Shown piece by piece: positions 1 to 5,507 of a stretch of DNA of 5,507 bases. The notes below the pieces were generated by a model that did no database searches, was not told the DNA's origin, and worked only from the letters and a program-made list of their open reading frames with translations. Source of the stretch: Pseudomonadota bacterium. GTDB lineage: Bacteria > Pseudomonadota > Gammaproteobacteria > Burkholderiales > SG8-39. The position numbers were made by a program, and so were the translations under genes. Within the stretch, counting starts at the first letter, position 1; each line of letters starts with the position of its first letter. Location of the stretch: NCBI GenBank assembly GCA_021825225.1, contig JAKAIH010000212.1:1-5507 (forward strand). The letters are read 5' to 3'.

Positions 1-8
1 CAAGTCGA

Positions 9-31
9 CGCGCTCAGCCACCGCGCTCAGC
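9..31. repeat. Short direct repeat at the end of the DUF2892 gene
   Basis: The 10-base sequence cgcgctcagc occurs at 9-18 and again at 22-31. The second copy covers the DUF2892 stop codon (27-29). The spacing is 13 bases. It could be a small local duplication at the gene end or chance in GC-rich DNA. No gene is recognisable in bases 1-26. Confidence 0.4.
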
Positions 32-248
32 AGGCGCCGGCGCAGCTTTCTTTGACGCCCAGCTTCTTCAGGACGAAGCCGAGCGGGCAAAATCCGGTAA
101 ACCCGAACTGCAGCAGATTGGCTCCGACGAAAGCCGTGAACCACAGCCAGTTGGCGCTATGAAAGATCGGGCTCGCCTGCACACCCAGGGCGAGCGAAAT
201 CAGGATGAAAGTCCCGGCAAAAACATGGACGAAATTGTCTACAGTCAT
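27..248 (-). CDS. DUF2892 (YgaP-type) small inner-membrane protein
   Basis: This gene encodes a 73-residue membrane protein of the DUF2892 family, the transmembrane module found fused to a rhodanese domain in E. coli YgaP. Seen in the sequence: an N-terminal MTVDNFVHVFAG stretch leading into a first hydrophobic segment (about residues 8-24), a short loop (SPIFHS), a second hydrophobic segment (about 33-53), then the family-typical GFCPLG turn with Cys54 and an amphipathic KKLGV tail. The protein ends in a Cys69-x3-Cys73 pair, with Cys as its last residue. An ATG lies six bases upstream (252-254), but it abuts the AAGGAG ribosome site. The ATG at 246-248 has six bases of spacing and matches the usual family N-terminus, so I chose it. 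The gene starts 60 bases after the permease stop on the same strand, probably in one operon. The cellular role of stand-alone DUF2892 proteins is not established. Family assignment is confident; function is unknown. Confidence 0.9.
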   Translation of the reverse strand: MTVDNFVHVFAGTFILISLALGVQASPIFHSANWLWFTAFVGANLLQFGFTGFCPLGFVLKKLGVKESCAGAC

Positions 249-254
249 GTACAT

Positions 255-260
255 CTCCTT
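255..260 (-). promoter_or_regulatory. Strong Shine-Dalgarno deciding the DUF2892 start
   Basis: Minus-strand AAGGAG is followed by ATGTAC and then ATG. The site touches the first ATG (252-254) with no spacing, but sits an ideal six bases before the second ATG (246-248). This is the only strong ribosome site I find in the window. The adaptor and permease genes have no comparable one. Confidence 0.85.
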
Positions 261-308
261 GTTGAAAAACTTAAATTGAAGCGGAAGATTGCGGCGCTGC
301 GGCGGGAT

Positions 309-3300
309 TCAAGCCCCGGGCTGCGCCGGCCAGCGTTTCCAGTTCGTCGCGTAATACAGCACCGGTATCACCACCAGCGTAAGCACGGTGGACACCAGGA
401 TGCCGAAGATCAGCGATATCGCCAGGCCGTTGAAAATGGGGTCGTCGAGGATGAACAGCGCACCCAGCATCGCCGCCAGGCCGGTCAGCACGATGGGCTT
501 GGCGCGGGTCGCGCCCGCGTTGATCACGGCATGTTCGAAATCGGCGCCGCCTTCCATTTGCAGGTTGATGAAGTCCACCAGCAGGATGGAGTTGCGCACG
601 ATGATGCCGGCGAGCGCGATCATGCCTATCATCGAGGTCGCGGTGAACTGCGCGCCGAGCAGCGCATGCCCCGGCATCACGCCGATGATGGTCAGCGGAA
701 TCGGCGCCATGATGACCAGCGGCACCAGGTAGGACTTGAACTGCGCCACCACCAAGAGATAGATCAGGATCAGGCCGACCGCATAAGCGAGGCCCATGTC
801 GCGGAAGGTCTCGTAGGTCACCTGCCACTCGCCGTCCCACTTGATGGCGTAGCCGGCATAGGCGTCCTGCGGCTGGCGAATGTAGTATTCGCCCAGCGTT
901 CCGCCCTGCGCCAGCGGCTTGCCGATGATGCGGCTGCGGATGTCGAACATGCCGTAGAGCGGGCTGTCGAGCTTGCCGGCCATGTCGCCCACCACGTACA
1001 CCACCGGCAGCAGGTCCTTGTGATAATAGGTGATGTCGCGCGCCACCTTCTCGGCATGCACCAGTTCGGTGAGCGGGATCAGTGCGCCGCTGGCGGTGCG
1101 CACTTTCAGCCGCAGCAGCGAGTCGACGCGGCTGGCCTGCGCCGGCGGCAGCGACAGCCTGATCGGCACTTCGTATTTGGCTCCGCTGTCATGCAAAGGC
1201 GTGACGTCCTCGCCCGCAAGCCCGATGCGTATGGCGGCGACGATATCGCTCTGCGCCACGCCGATCAGTGCGGCCTTGGCCTGATCCACGCGCAGGCGCA
1301 GCTTCGGCGCCGCCTCGTCGACGCTGTCGTCGACGTCGACGATGTCCGGCGTGGCGGAGAAATCGGCGCGCAGCTTCTGCGCCACCGCGATCTGGCCCGG
1401 ATAGTCCGGGCCGTAGACTTCGGCCACGATGGGCGCCTGCACCGGCGGGCCCGGCGGCACTTCCACCACTTTCAGCGACGCGCCGTTGCGCTCGGCGATC
1501 TGCTCCAGTTGCGGACGCAAGGCGAGCGCGATTTCGTGGCTCTGGCGGCTGCGCTGATGCTTGTCCAGCAGGTTCACCTGTATGTCGCCGAGCTCCGGCG
1601 ACTGGCGCAGGTAGTACTGGCGCACCAGGCCGTTGAAGTTGATCGGCGCACTGGTCCCGGCGTAGGCCTGATAATCGGTGACTTCGGGCACGGTCGCCAG
1701 ATAGCTGCCCATTTCCTGCAACACGGCGGAGGTGCGCTCCAGCGGCGTGCCGGTGGGCATGTCCACCACCACCTGCAGTTCGGATTTGTTGTCGAACGGC
1801 AGCATTTTCAGCACCACCAGCTTCAGCCCGGCGAGCGACACCGCCCCCAGTATCAGCACCAGGATGCCGATGTACAGCGTGAGGCGCGCCTTGCCGCCCT
1901 TGGCGCCGCCGAGAAACGGCCCGATGACGCGGCGGAACAGGCGCAACACCCAGGTTTCCTCCGGCTCCTCGCCGTGCGCCGTGCCGTGCGGCTTGAGCAG
2001 CTTCAGCGCGAGCCAGGGCGTGACGATGAACGCGATCGCAAGCGAGATGATCATGCCCATGCTGGCGTTGATCGGGATCGGGCTCATGTAGGGGCCCATC
2101 AGGCCGGTGACGAAGGCCATCGGCAGCAGGGCCGCGATCACGGTGAACGTCGCGAGTATGGTCGGGCCGCCGACTTCATCCACCGCATCGGGAATCAGGG
2201 CCGCGAGCGACAAGCCGGAATGCGCGCCGCGGCGGTGGATGTTCTCCACCACCACGATGGCATCGTCGACCAGGATGCCGATGGAAAATATGAGAGCGAA
2301 CAGCGACACGCGGTTTAGGGTGAAACCCCAGGCCCAGGAAGCGAACAGCGTTGCGGCCAGCGTCAGGATCACGGCAGAACCGACGATCACGGCCTCGCGC
2401 CGCCCCAGCGCCGCCCACACCAGCGCCACCACCGACAGCGTCGCGAATATCAGTTTCTCGATCAGTTTCATCGCCTTGTCGTTGGCGGTGACGCCGTAAT
2501 TGCGCGTGACCGAGACCTCGACGCCCTCCGGAACGACGCTGCCCTTCAACTGCTCCACCCGCTGGATCAAATGCGTGGCGACATCTACCGCGTTCTCGCC
2601 CGGCTTCTTCGAGATCGCGAGCGTCACGGCGGGAAATTCGCCTTGCGCCTTGTTCGCGCCGGCGACACCGTTGCCGTACCAGACGTAATGCGTGGGAAGT
2701 TCCGGGCCGTCTTTCACCTGCGCCACGTCTTCGAGATAAATCGGCTTGCCCTGGACTGCGCCGACCACCAGGCGCTTCACGCCCTGCGCCGAGGTGAGAA
2801 ACTCTCCGGCCTCGATCTGGGTTTCGGTGTTCCCGTCCACTAGGCTGCCCGCGGGCATCGCGACGTTGGCCGCAATCAGCGCATTGCGCACGTCCATCGG
2901 GGTGAGACGCCAGGCGTGCAGGCGCTCGACGTCGAGCAGCACCCGCACCGCGCGCTGCGCGCCGCCCAGGGTGGCCACGGCGCGCACGCCGGGCACGCGC
3001 TGCAACTGGATCTCGGCCGCATGCGCGACCTGCTCCAGCTGATAGGCGCCGCGCTCGGGATCGGCGGTCCACAGCGTCAGACTCACGATCGGCACATCGT
3101 CTATGCCCATCGGCTTGATGATGGGATCGCCCACGCCCAGTGAAGGCGAAACCCAGTCCCGGTTCGAATTGATGGTGTCGTACAGGCGCACCAGCGCCTG
3201 GGTGCGGTCCTCGCCGACCTTGAACTGCACCGTGAGCACGGCCATGCCCGGCTTGGTCACCGAGTAGATGTGCTCCAGGCCTGTGATGCGCGAGAGCACC

Positions 3301-3515
3301 TGCTCGGCAGGCGTGGTCACCAGCGATTCCACGTCCTTGGCCGAGGCCCCGGGGAACGGGATCAGCACGTTCGCCATGGTGACGTTGATCTGCGGCTCCT
3401 CCTCGCGCGGCGTCACCAGCACCGCAAACACGCCGAGCAGCAGCGCGATCAGCGCGATGAGCGGGGTCATCTGCGAGTGCAGGAAAATCTTGCTGATGCG
3501 TCCGGAGATGCCCAT
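309..3515 (-). CDS. RND efflux permease, HAE1/AcrB-like, full length
   Basis: The 1068-residue product is a proton-driven inner-membrane pump subunit of the AcrB/AcrD/AcrF type, expected to act as a trimer with a periplasmic adaptor and an outer-membrane channel. Seen: TM1 at about 13-34, first porter region about 35-345, TM2-TM6 about 353-507, a charged amphipathic linker (about 508-535), TM7 about 546-571, second porter region about 572-905, and TM8-TM12 about 908-1053. TM4 carries GILVDDAIVVVEN with the paired Asp417-Asp418 of the proton relay. The metal-pump (HME) pattern is absent, with Ser411 where CzcA-type pumps have Asp, so drugs or organic solutes are likelier substrates than metal cations. 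TM10 has Arg974 where AcrB has the relay Lys940. The start is the only option: an in-frame TAA lies at 3537-3539 with no alternative start between, and no good ribosome site is visible. The frame is intact and the length is normal for the family. Specific substrate unknown. Confidence 0.95.
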   Translation of the reverse strand: MGISGRISKIFLHSQMTPLIALIALLLGVFAVLVTPREEEPQINVTMANVLIPFPGASAKDVESLVTTPAEQVLSRITGLEHIYSVTKPGMAVLTVQFKVGEDRTQALVRLYDTINSNRDWVSPSLGVGDPIIKPMGIDDVPIVSLTLWTADPERGAYQLEQVAHAAEIQLQRVPGVRAVATLGGAQRAVRVLLDVERLHAWRLTPMDVRNALIAANVAMPAGSLVDGNTETQIEAGEFLTSAQGVKRLVVGAVQGKPIYLEDVAQVKDGPELPTHYVWYGNGVAGANKAQGEFPAVTLAISKKPGENAVDVATHLIQRVEQLKGSVVPEGVEVSVTRNYGVTANDKAMKLIEKLIFATLSVVALVWAALGRREAVIVGSAVILTLAATLFASWAWGFTLNRVSLFALIFSIGILVDDAIVVVENIHRRGAHSGLSLAALIPDAVDEVGGPTILATFTVIAALLPMAFVTGLMGPYMSPIPINASMGMIISLAIAFIVTPWLALKLLKPHGTAHGEEPEETWVLRLFRRVIGPFLGGAKGGKARLTLYIGILVLILGAVSLAGLKLVVLKMLPFDNKSELQVVVDMPTGTPLERTSAVLQEMGSYLATVPEVTDYQAYAGTSAPINFNGLVRQYYLRQSPELGDIQVNLLDKHQRSRQSHEIALALRPQLEQIAERNGASLKVVEVPPGPPVQAPIVAEVYGPDYPGQIAVAQKLRADFSATPDIVDVDDSVDEAAPKLRLRVDQAKAALIGVAQSDIVAAIRIGLAGEDVTPLHDSGAKYEVPIRLSLPPAQASRVDSLLRLKVRTASGALIPLTELVHAEKVARDITYYHKDLLPVVYVVGDMAGKLDSPLYGMFDIRSRIIGKPLAQGGTLGEYYIRQPQDAYAGYAIKWDGEWQVTYETFRDMGLAYAVGLILIYLLVVAQFKSYLVPLVIMAPIPLTIIGVMPGHALLGAQFTATSMIGMIALAGIIVRNSILLVDFINLQMEGGADFEHAVINAGATRAKPIVLTGLAAMLGALFILDDPIFNGLAISLIFGILVSTVLTLVVIPVLYYATNWKRWPAQPGA

Positions 3516-3609
3516 GTCGAGTTGGTTGCTGGTCGCTTATTGGATATGGGGGCCGTGGCCGGCCGGGTTTAGAAAACCGCCCGCCCTGCTGCGCACGCCC
3601 CTGGTTTAT
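3516..3609 (-). other. 94-bp spacer between adaptor and permease genes
   Basis: The gap holds no gene. On the plus strand it contains an 8-bp palindrome ggccggcc at 3557-3564, and a small inverted repeat ggttt-aga-aaacc at 3566-3578 (5-bp stem, 3-base loop). No run of T follows the stem on the minus strand, so this does not look like an intrinsic terminator. Adaptor and permease are therefore likely one transcript, possibly with an RNA processing or attenuation point here. No recognisable Shine-Dalgarno precedes the permease ATG. Confidence 0.4.
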
Positions 3610-4680
3610 CTACTTGCCGCCGCGCTTCAGCGCCTCTAATGCCGCCACCGGATCGAGCGCGACTTTTTCGCCGGACGCGAGGCCGGCGAGGACTTCCACC
3701 TCGTCGCCCCCGGCCGCTTCGCCCACGCGCAGCTGGCGGAAGCGGATCTCGCCGTTCCCGCCGACGACATAGGCCCCGGTCACTTCGCTGCGCTTCGCAA
3801 CCGCAGCCGCCGGGATCAGCAGTTTCTTCACTTTGCCCACGGCAAAATAGGCGCGCGCGAACATGCCCGGATACAGGCCCTCGACGCCCGGCGGCAAGTC
3901 CAGCCGCACCTGCGTCGTGTGCGTCTGTGCATCGGCAGCAGGCAGGATCGACACCCTGACCGCCTGCACGCGCTTGTTCAAAGCCGGAAATTCAACGCTG
4001 GCGCCTGTGCGCTTGCGCACCGCATCGAGTTCGCTCTGCGGCACGCTCGCGGTGACGCGCAGGTCGCTCGGGTCGAAACCGGTCATCAAGGGCTTGCCCG
4101 GCACCGCCATCTCGCCCAGTTCGACCAAGCGCGCCGACACCACGCCGCTGTAGGGCGCGGTCACGGTGGCGTAAGCACGGGTGGCCGCAGCCTGGCCGCC
4201 GCCTGCCTTGGCCGCAGCCAGTTGTGCCTCTGCCGCGTGGAAGTCGGCTTGCGCCTTGTCCAGCGCCGCCGGGCTCATGAATTTCTGCTTTACCAGCATC
4301 TGGGTACGTTCGAACTGCGCCTTCGCGTTACGCAGCGTGGCCTCGGCCTGTGCGATTTGCGCCTGGCTCGCGGCGTAGGCTTGGTTGACCTCGGTGGGAT
4401 CGATGCGCACGATCACCTGGCCCTTTTTGACCCGGTCGCCGACATCGAAATTCACCGCGACCACACGGCCGGGGATTTGCGCCGCGACGGTGGATTGCTT
4501 TACCGCCTCGACCACGCCTTCGGCGGCATAAGTCTGGTCCACCTCGCGGTATTGCACCTGGGCGGTGCGCAGGGCCGGCGCTGCGGCAGCCGCGACCGAC
4601 GAGGCCAGCACGCCGGCCAGCGCGAATCCCGCAAATGCGGCACGCGACGGGAAAATGTCTTGAGTAATCATGGCGGGCAT
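3610..4680 (-). CDS. RND periplasmic adaptor (membrane fusion protein)
   Basis: The 356-residue product is the periplasmic adaptor linking the RND permease encoded just downstream to an outer-membrane channel. Seen: a Sec-type signal peptide (Arg13, hydrophobic Ala-rich core about 14-32, cleavage likely in the AAAA-P run near 33-35). It has no lipobox cysteine, so it is not a lipoprotein like AcrA. The first half of the lipoyl/barrel-sandwich domain is at about 62-95 (PGRVVAVNFDVGDRVKKGQ), a helical hairpin rich in Ala/Gln heptads at about 97-160, the second lipoyl half at about 170-200 (TAPYSGVVSARLVELGEMA), a beta-barrel about 205-285 with the family GLYPGMFARAYF stretch, and a membrane-proximal domain to the end. 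Arg125, Leu129 and Ser136 match the R-x3-L-x6-S hairpin-tip motif of TolC-docking adaptors. The start could also be Met4 (4669-4671). An in-frame TAG lies at 4711-4713, and neither start has a clear ribosome site. Confidence 0.94.
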   Translation of the reverse strand: MPAMITQDIFPSRAAFAGFALAGVLASSVAAAAAPALRTAQVQYREVDQTYAAEGVVEAVKQSTVAAQIPGRVVAVNFDVGDRVKKGQVIVRIDPTEVNQAYAASQAQIAQAEATLRNAKAQFERTQMLVKQKFMSPAALDKAQADFHAAEAQLAAAKAGGGQAAATRAYATVTAPYSGVVSARLVELGEMAVPGKPLMTGFDPSDLRVTASVPQSELDAVRKRTGASVEFPALNKRVQAVRVSILPAADAQTHTTQVRLDLPPGVEGLYPGMFARAYFAVGKVKKLLIPAAAVAKRSEVTGAYVVGGNGEIRFRQLRVGEAAGGDEVEVLAGLASGEKVALDPVAALEALKRGGK

Positions 4681-4706
4681 TCTAGCGGCGAGCCTGTAAA
4701 GGGTAT

Positions 4707-4720
4707 GTGACTAAGGTTAC
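4707..4720. repeat. Imperfect inverted repeat in the adaptor upstream region
   Basis: GTGAC-TAAG-GTTAC has 5-base arms with one mismatch (GTGAC would need GTCAC). It overlaps the candidate -10 element and lies 27 bases before the adaptor ATG, where a repressor could bind. It is short enough to be chance. Confidence 0.2.
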
Positions 4721-4754
4721 CAAGCCGTCGGCGCAACCCTATGATATGCGTCAA
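4714..4754 (-). promoter_or_regulatory. Candidate promoter with FNR/CRP-like dyad for the efflux genes
   Basis: On the minus strand, TTGAC-GCAT-ATCAT (plus 4741-4754) matches eight of ten bases of the FNR-type consensus TTGAT-N4-ATCAA. Downstream, TAACCT (plus 4714-4719) is preceded by TGG, resembling a weak extended -10 element. The centre of the dyad lies about 41 bases upstream of where transcription would start from that -10, the geometry of class II FNR/CRP activation. No good -35 hexamer exists, consistent with an activator-dependent promoter. Each element is weak alone, and the assignment is inference. Confidence 0.27.
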
Positions 4755-4768
4755 ACAGGCAGTATAAG

Positions 4769-4789
4769 GCCGCCCGGTCCCCGGGGGGC
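4769..4789 (-). terminator. GC-rich stem-loop after cnoX, possible terminator
   Basis: On the minus strand GCCCCCCGG pairs with CCGGGCGGC around a GGA loop: nine positions, eight paired, one C-C mismatch. It begins seven bases after the cnoX TGA (4796-4798). The downstream bases are CTTATACT, only a poor T tract, so termination might be partial or need Rho. Its placement directly behind the stop favours a 3'-end role. Confidence 0.45.
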
Positions 4790-4795
4790 TGTGAC

Positions 4796-5507
4796 TCAGT
4801 AAAGGGCGCCGGCAAGCAGCTTGCGATACTCGCTTACCAGCTCGGGCTGGGCTTCGGCCAGATTGAACACTTCCACCATCAGCTTGCGCGCGCTGGTGCG
4901 CAGCGCGCCGCGATCCCTGCGCACCACTTCGAGCAGCGCCGCGAGCGCCGGCTCGTATTGCCGGTCGGCGACCAGCCGCTCGCCCAGGGCAAGCCGCGCG
5001 GAGAGATCATCCGGATTGGCGGCGAGCTTCGCCTGCAGTTCCGCGGCCGGGGGCAGCTGCTGGCTTCTTTTCCACAGCGCAAGCACGGAATAGAGCCGTT
5101 CCGCGCGCTCGTCGCGCTCGCGCTCCGGGATCGGCGCGAACATTTCATCCGCCTCGGCATGGCTGTTCTTCGCCAGCAGCAGTTCGACCAGGTCCAGCCG
5201 CACCGCGCGGTTCTCCGGCTCCAGTTCGAGCGCGCTGCGCAGATGGCGCTCGGCCTCGTCGAAATCGCCCTGGGTCAGGAGCGCGCGCGCCGTGCGCCGC
5301 AGTTTCTCCCCCGGGGTCGGGATCAGGCGGTCGATGAAGTCGCGCACGCCGCTCTCGGGCAGCGCCCCGGTGAATTCGTCGGCGAGCTTGCCGTCGACGA
5401 AGGCCTTGACGTTGGGTATGCCGCGCACGCCGAACTGCGCCGCCAGCTGCGGATGCTCGTCGGAATTGACTTTCGCCAGCAGGAACCTTCCCTGGTACTC
5501 CGCAGCC
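4796..5507 (-). CDS. cnoX: CnoX/YbbN-type chaperedoxin (thioredoxin-TPR), 5' end off window
   Basis: The reading frame is open to the window edge, giving 236 visible residues. The first in-window start-like codon is a GTG at 5426-5428, but it encodes the Val of FGVRGIPNVKAF, the cis-proline loop of a thioredoxin fold, so it is internal. The visible part begins AAEYQGRFLLAKVNSDEHP, then the cis-Pro loop, the last strands and helix of the thioredoxin domain (to about residue 65), then helical TPR-like repeats (RTARALLTQGDFDEAERHLR and following), ending with the family-typical EVFNLAE...SEYRKLLAGALY. E. coli CnoX is about 284 residues, so roughly 50 N-terminal residues, including the SxxC/CxxC active-site region, lie beyond 5507. 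In the family this cytoplasmic protein holds unfolding clients under oxidative (HOCl) stress and passes them to GroEL/DnaK. Whether this one is redox-active cannot be told here. It is followed by a stem-loop and is probably transcribed separately from the pump. Confidence 0.93.
   Translation of the reverse strand, partial: AAEYQGRFLLAKVNSDEHPQLAAQFGVRGIPNVKAFVDGKLADEFTGALPESGVRDFIDRLIPTPGEKLRRTARALLTQGDFDEAERHLRSALELEPENRAVRLDLVELLLAKNSHAEADEMFAPIPERERDERAERLYSVLALWKRSQQLPPAAELQAKLAANPDDLSARLALGERLVADRQYEPALAALLEVVRRDRGALRTSARKLMVEVFNLAEAQPELVSEYRKLLAGALY

Noticed and set aside
159..2318. A 719-codon open frame on the plus strand, antisense to the permease gene
   Set aside because: Its translation is extremely rich in His, Arg, Asp and Gln with no recognisable domain, as expected when the reverse strand of a GC-rich gene is read. 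The minus strand here encodes an unambiguous, intact RND permease.
2176..3072. A 298-codon minus-strand frame inside the permease gene
   Set aside because: It is an Arg/Ala/Gly-rich out-of-frame reading of the permease, with no ribosome site or domain.
309..3515. Heavy-metal (CzcA/CusA, HME) efflux permease
   Set aside because: TM4 has the paired Asp of HAE1 pumps (GILVDDAIVVVEN) and Ser at the position where HME pumps carry their additional Asp.
3566..3578. Inverted repeat as a terminator between adaptor and permease
   Set aside because: Only five base pairs and no T run after it on the transcribed strand. Terminating here would separate two obligate pump subunits.
3919..4710. A 263-codon plus-strand frame antisense to the adaptor gene
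   Set aside because: Low-complexity His/Arg/Gly composition without domains. The opposite strand encodes a complete adaptor with signal peptide and all expected domains.
4741..4767. TATACT and TTGACG on the minus strand as a sigma-70 promoter
   Set aside because: They are in the wrong order for one promoter: TATACT lies upstream of TTGACG. Neither has a matching partner hexamer at 16-18 bases.

Overview
The window is a GC-rich (roughly 60-65% by eye), densely coding piece of bacterial chromosome. All four genes I can support lie on the minus strand, so the biology reads from high to low coordinates. The protein types (a tripartite RND pump of a diderm and a CnoX/YbbN chaperedoxin) and the composition suggest a proteobacterium. 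My guess is a betaproteobacterium or a sulfur/iron-oxidiser-like lineage, but that guess rests only on general resemblance.

Layout in reading order: (1) 5507-4796, the C-terminal part of a CnoX/YbbN-type thioredoxin-TPR protein, cut by the right window edge. (2) 4795-4681, a 115-bp gap with a GC-rich stem-loop right after the cnoX stop (possible terminator), an FNR/CRP-like dyad, and probably the promoter of the next genes. (3) 4680-3610, an RND periplasmic adaptor (membrane fusion protein). (4) 3609-3516, a 94-bp spacer. (5) 3515-309, a full-length RND inner-membrane permease of the HAE1 (drug/organic solute) type. (6) 308-249, a short AT-richer gap with a strong Shine-Dalgarno. (7) 248-27, a 73-residue DUF2892 (YgaP transmembrane type) membrane protein with a cysteine-containing tail. 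(8) 26-1, no recognisable gene.

Functionally, adaptor and permease form two of the three parts of an envelope-spanning efflux pump. The adaptor keeps the R-x3-L-x6-S signature of the hairpin tip that docks on TolC-type outer-membrane channels, but no such channel is encoded in the window. The DUF2892 gene follows the permease closely and is probably co-transcribed. In E. coli YgaP this membrane domain is fused to a rhodanese, so a link between the pump and sulfur or thiol stress is a reasonable but unproven idea. The chaperedoxin gene upstream is probably a separate transcription unit.

I see no CRISPR array, tRNA, rRNA, insertion sequence or clear sign of recent transfer. The locus is mostly ordinary, and I do not see a new kind of system. 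The points that merit attention are a start-site correction, a Lys-to-Arg change in the permease proton relay, the FNR-like dyad, and the cysteine tail of the small protein.
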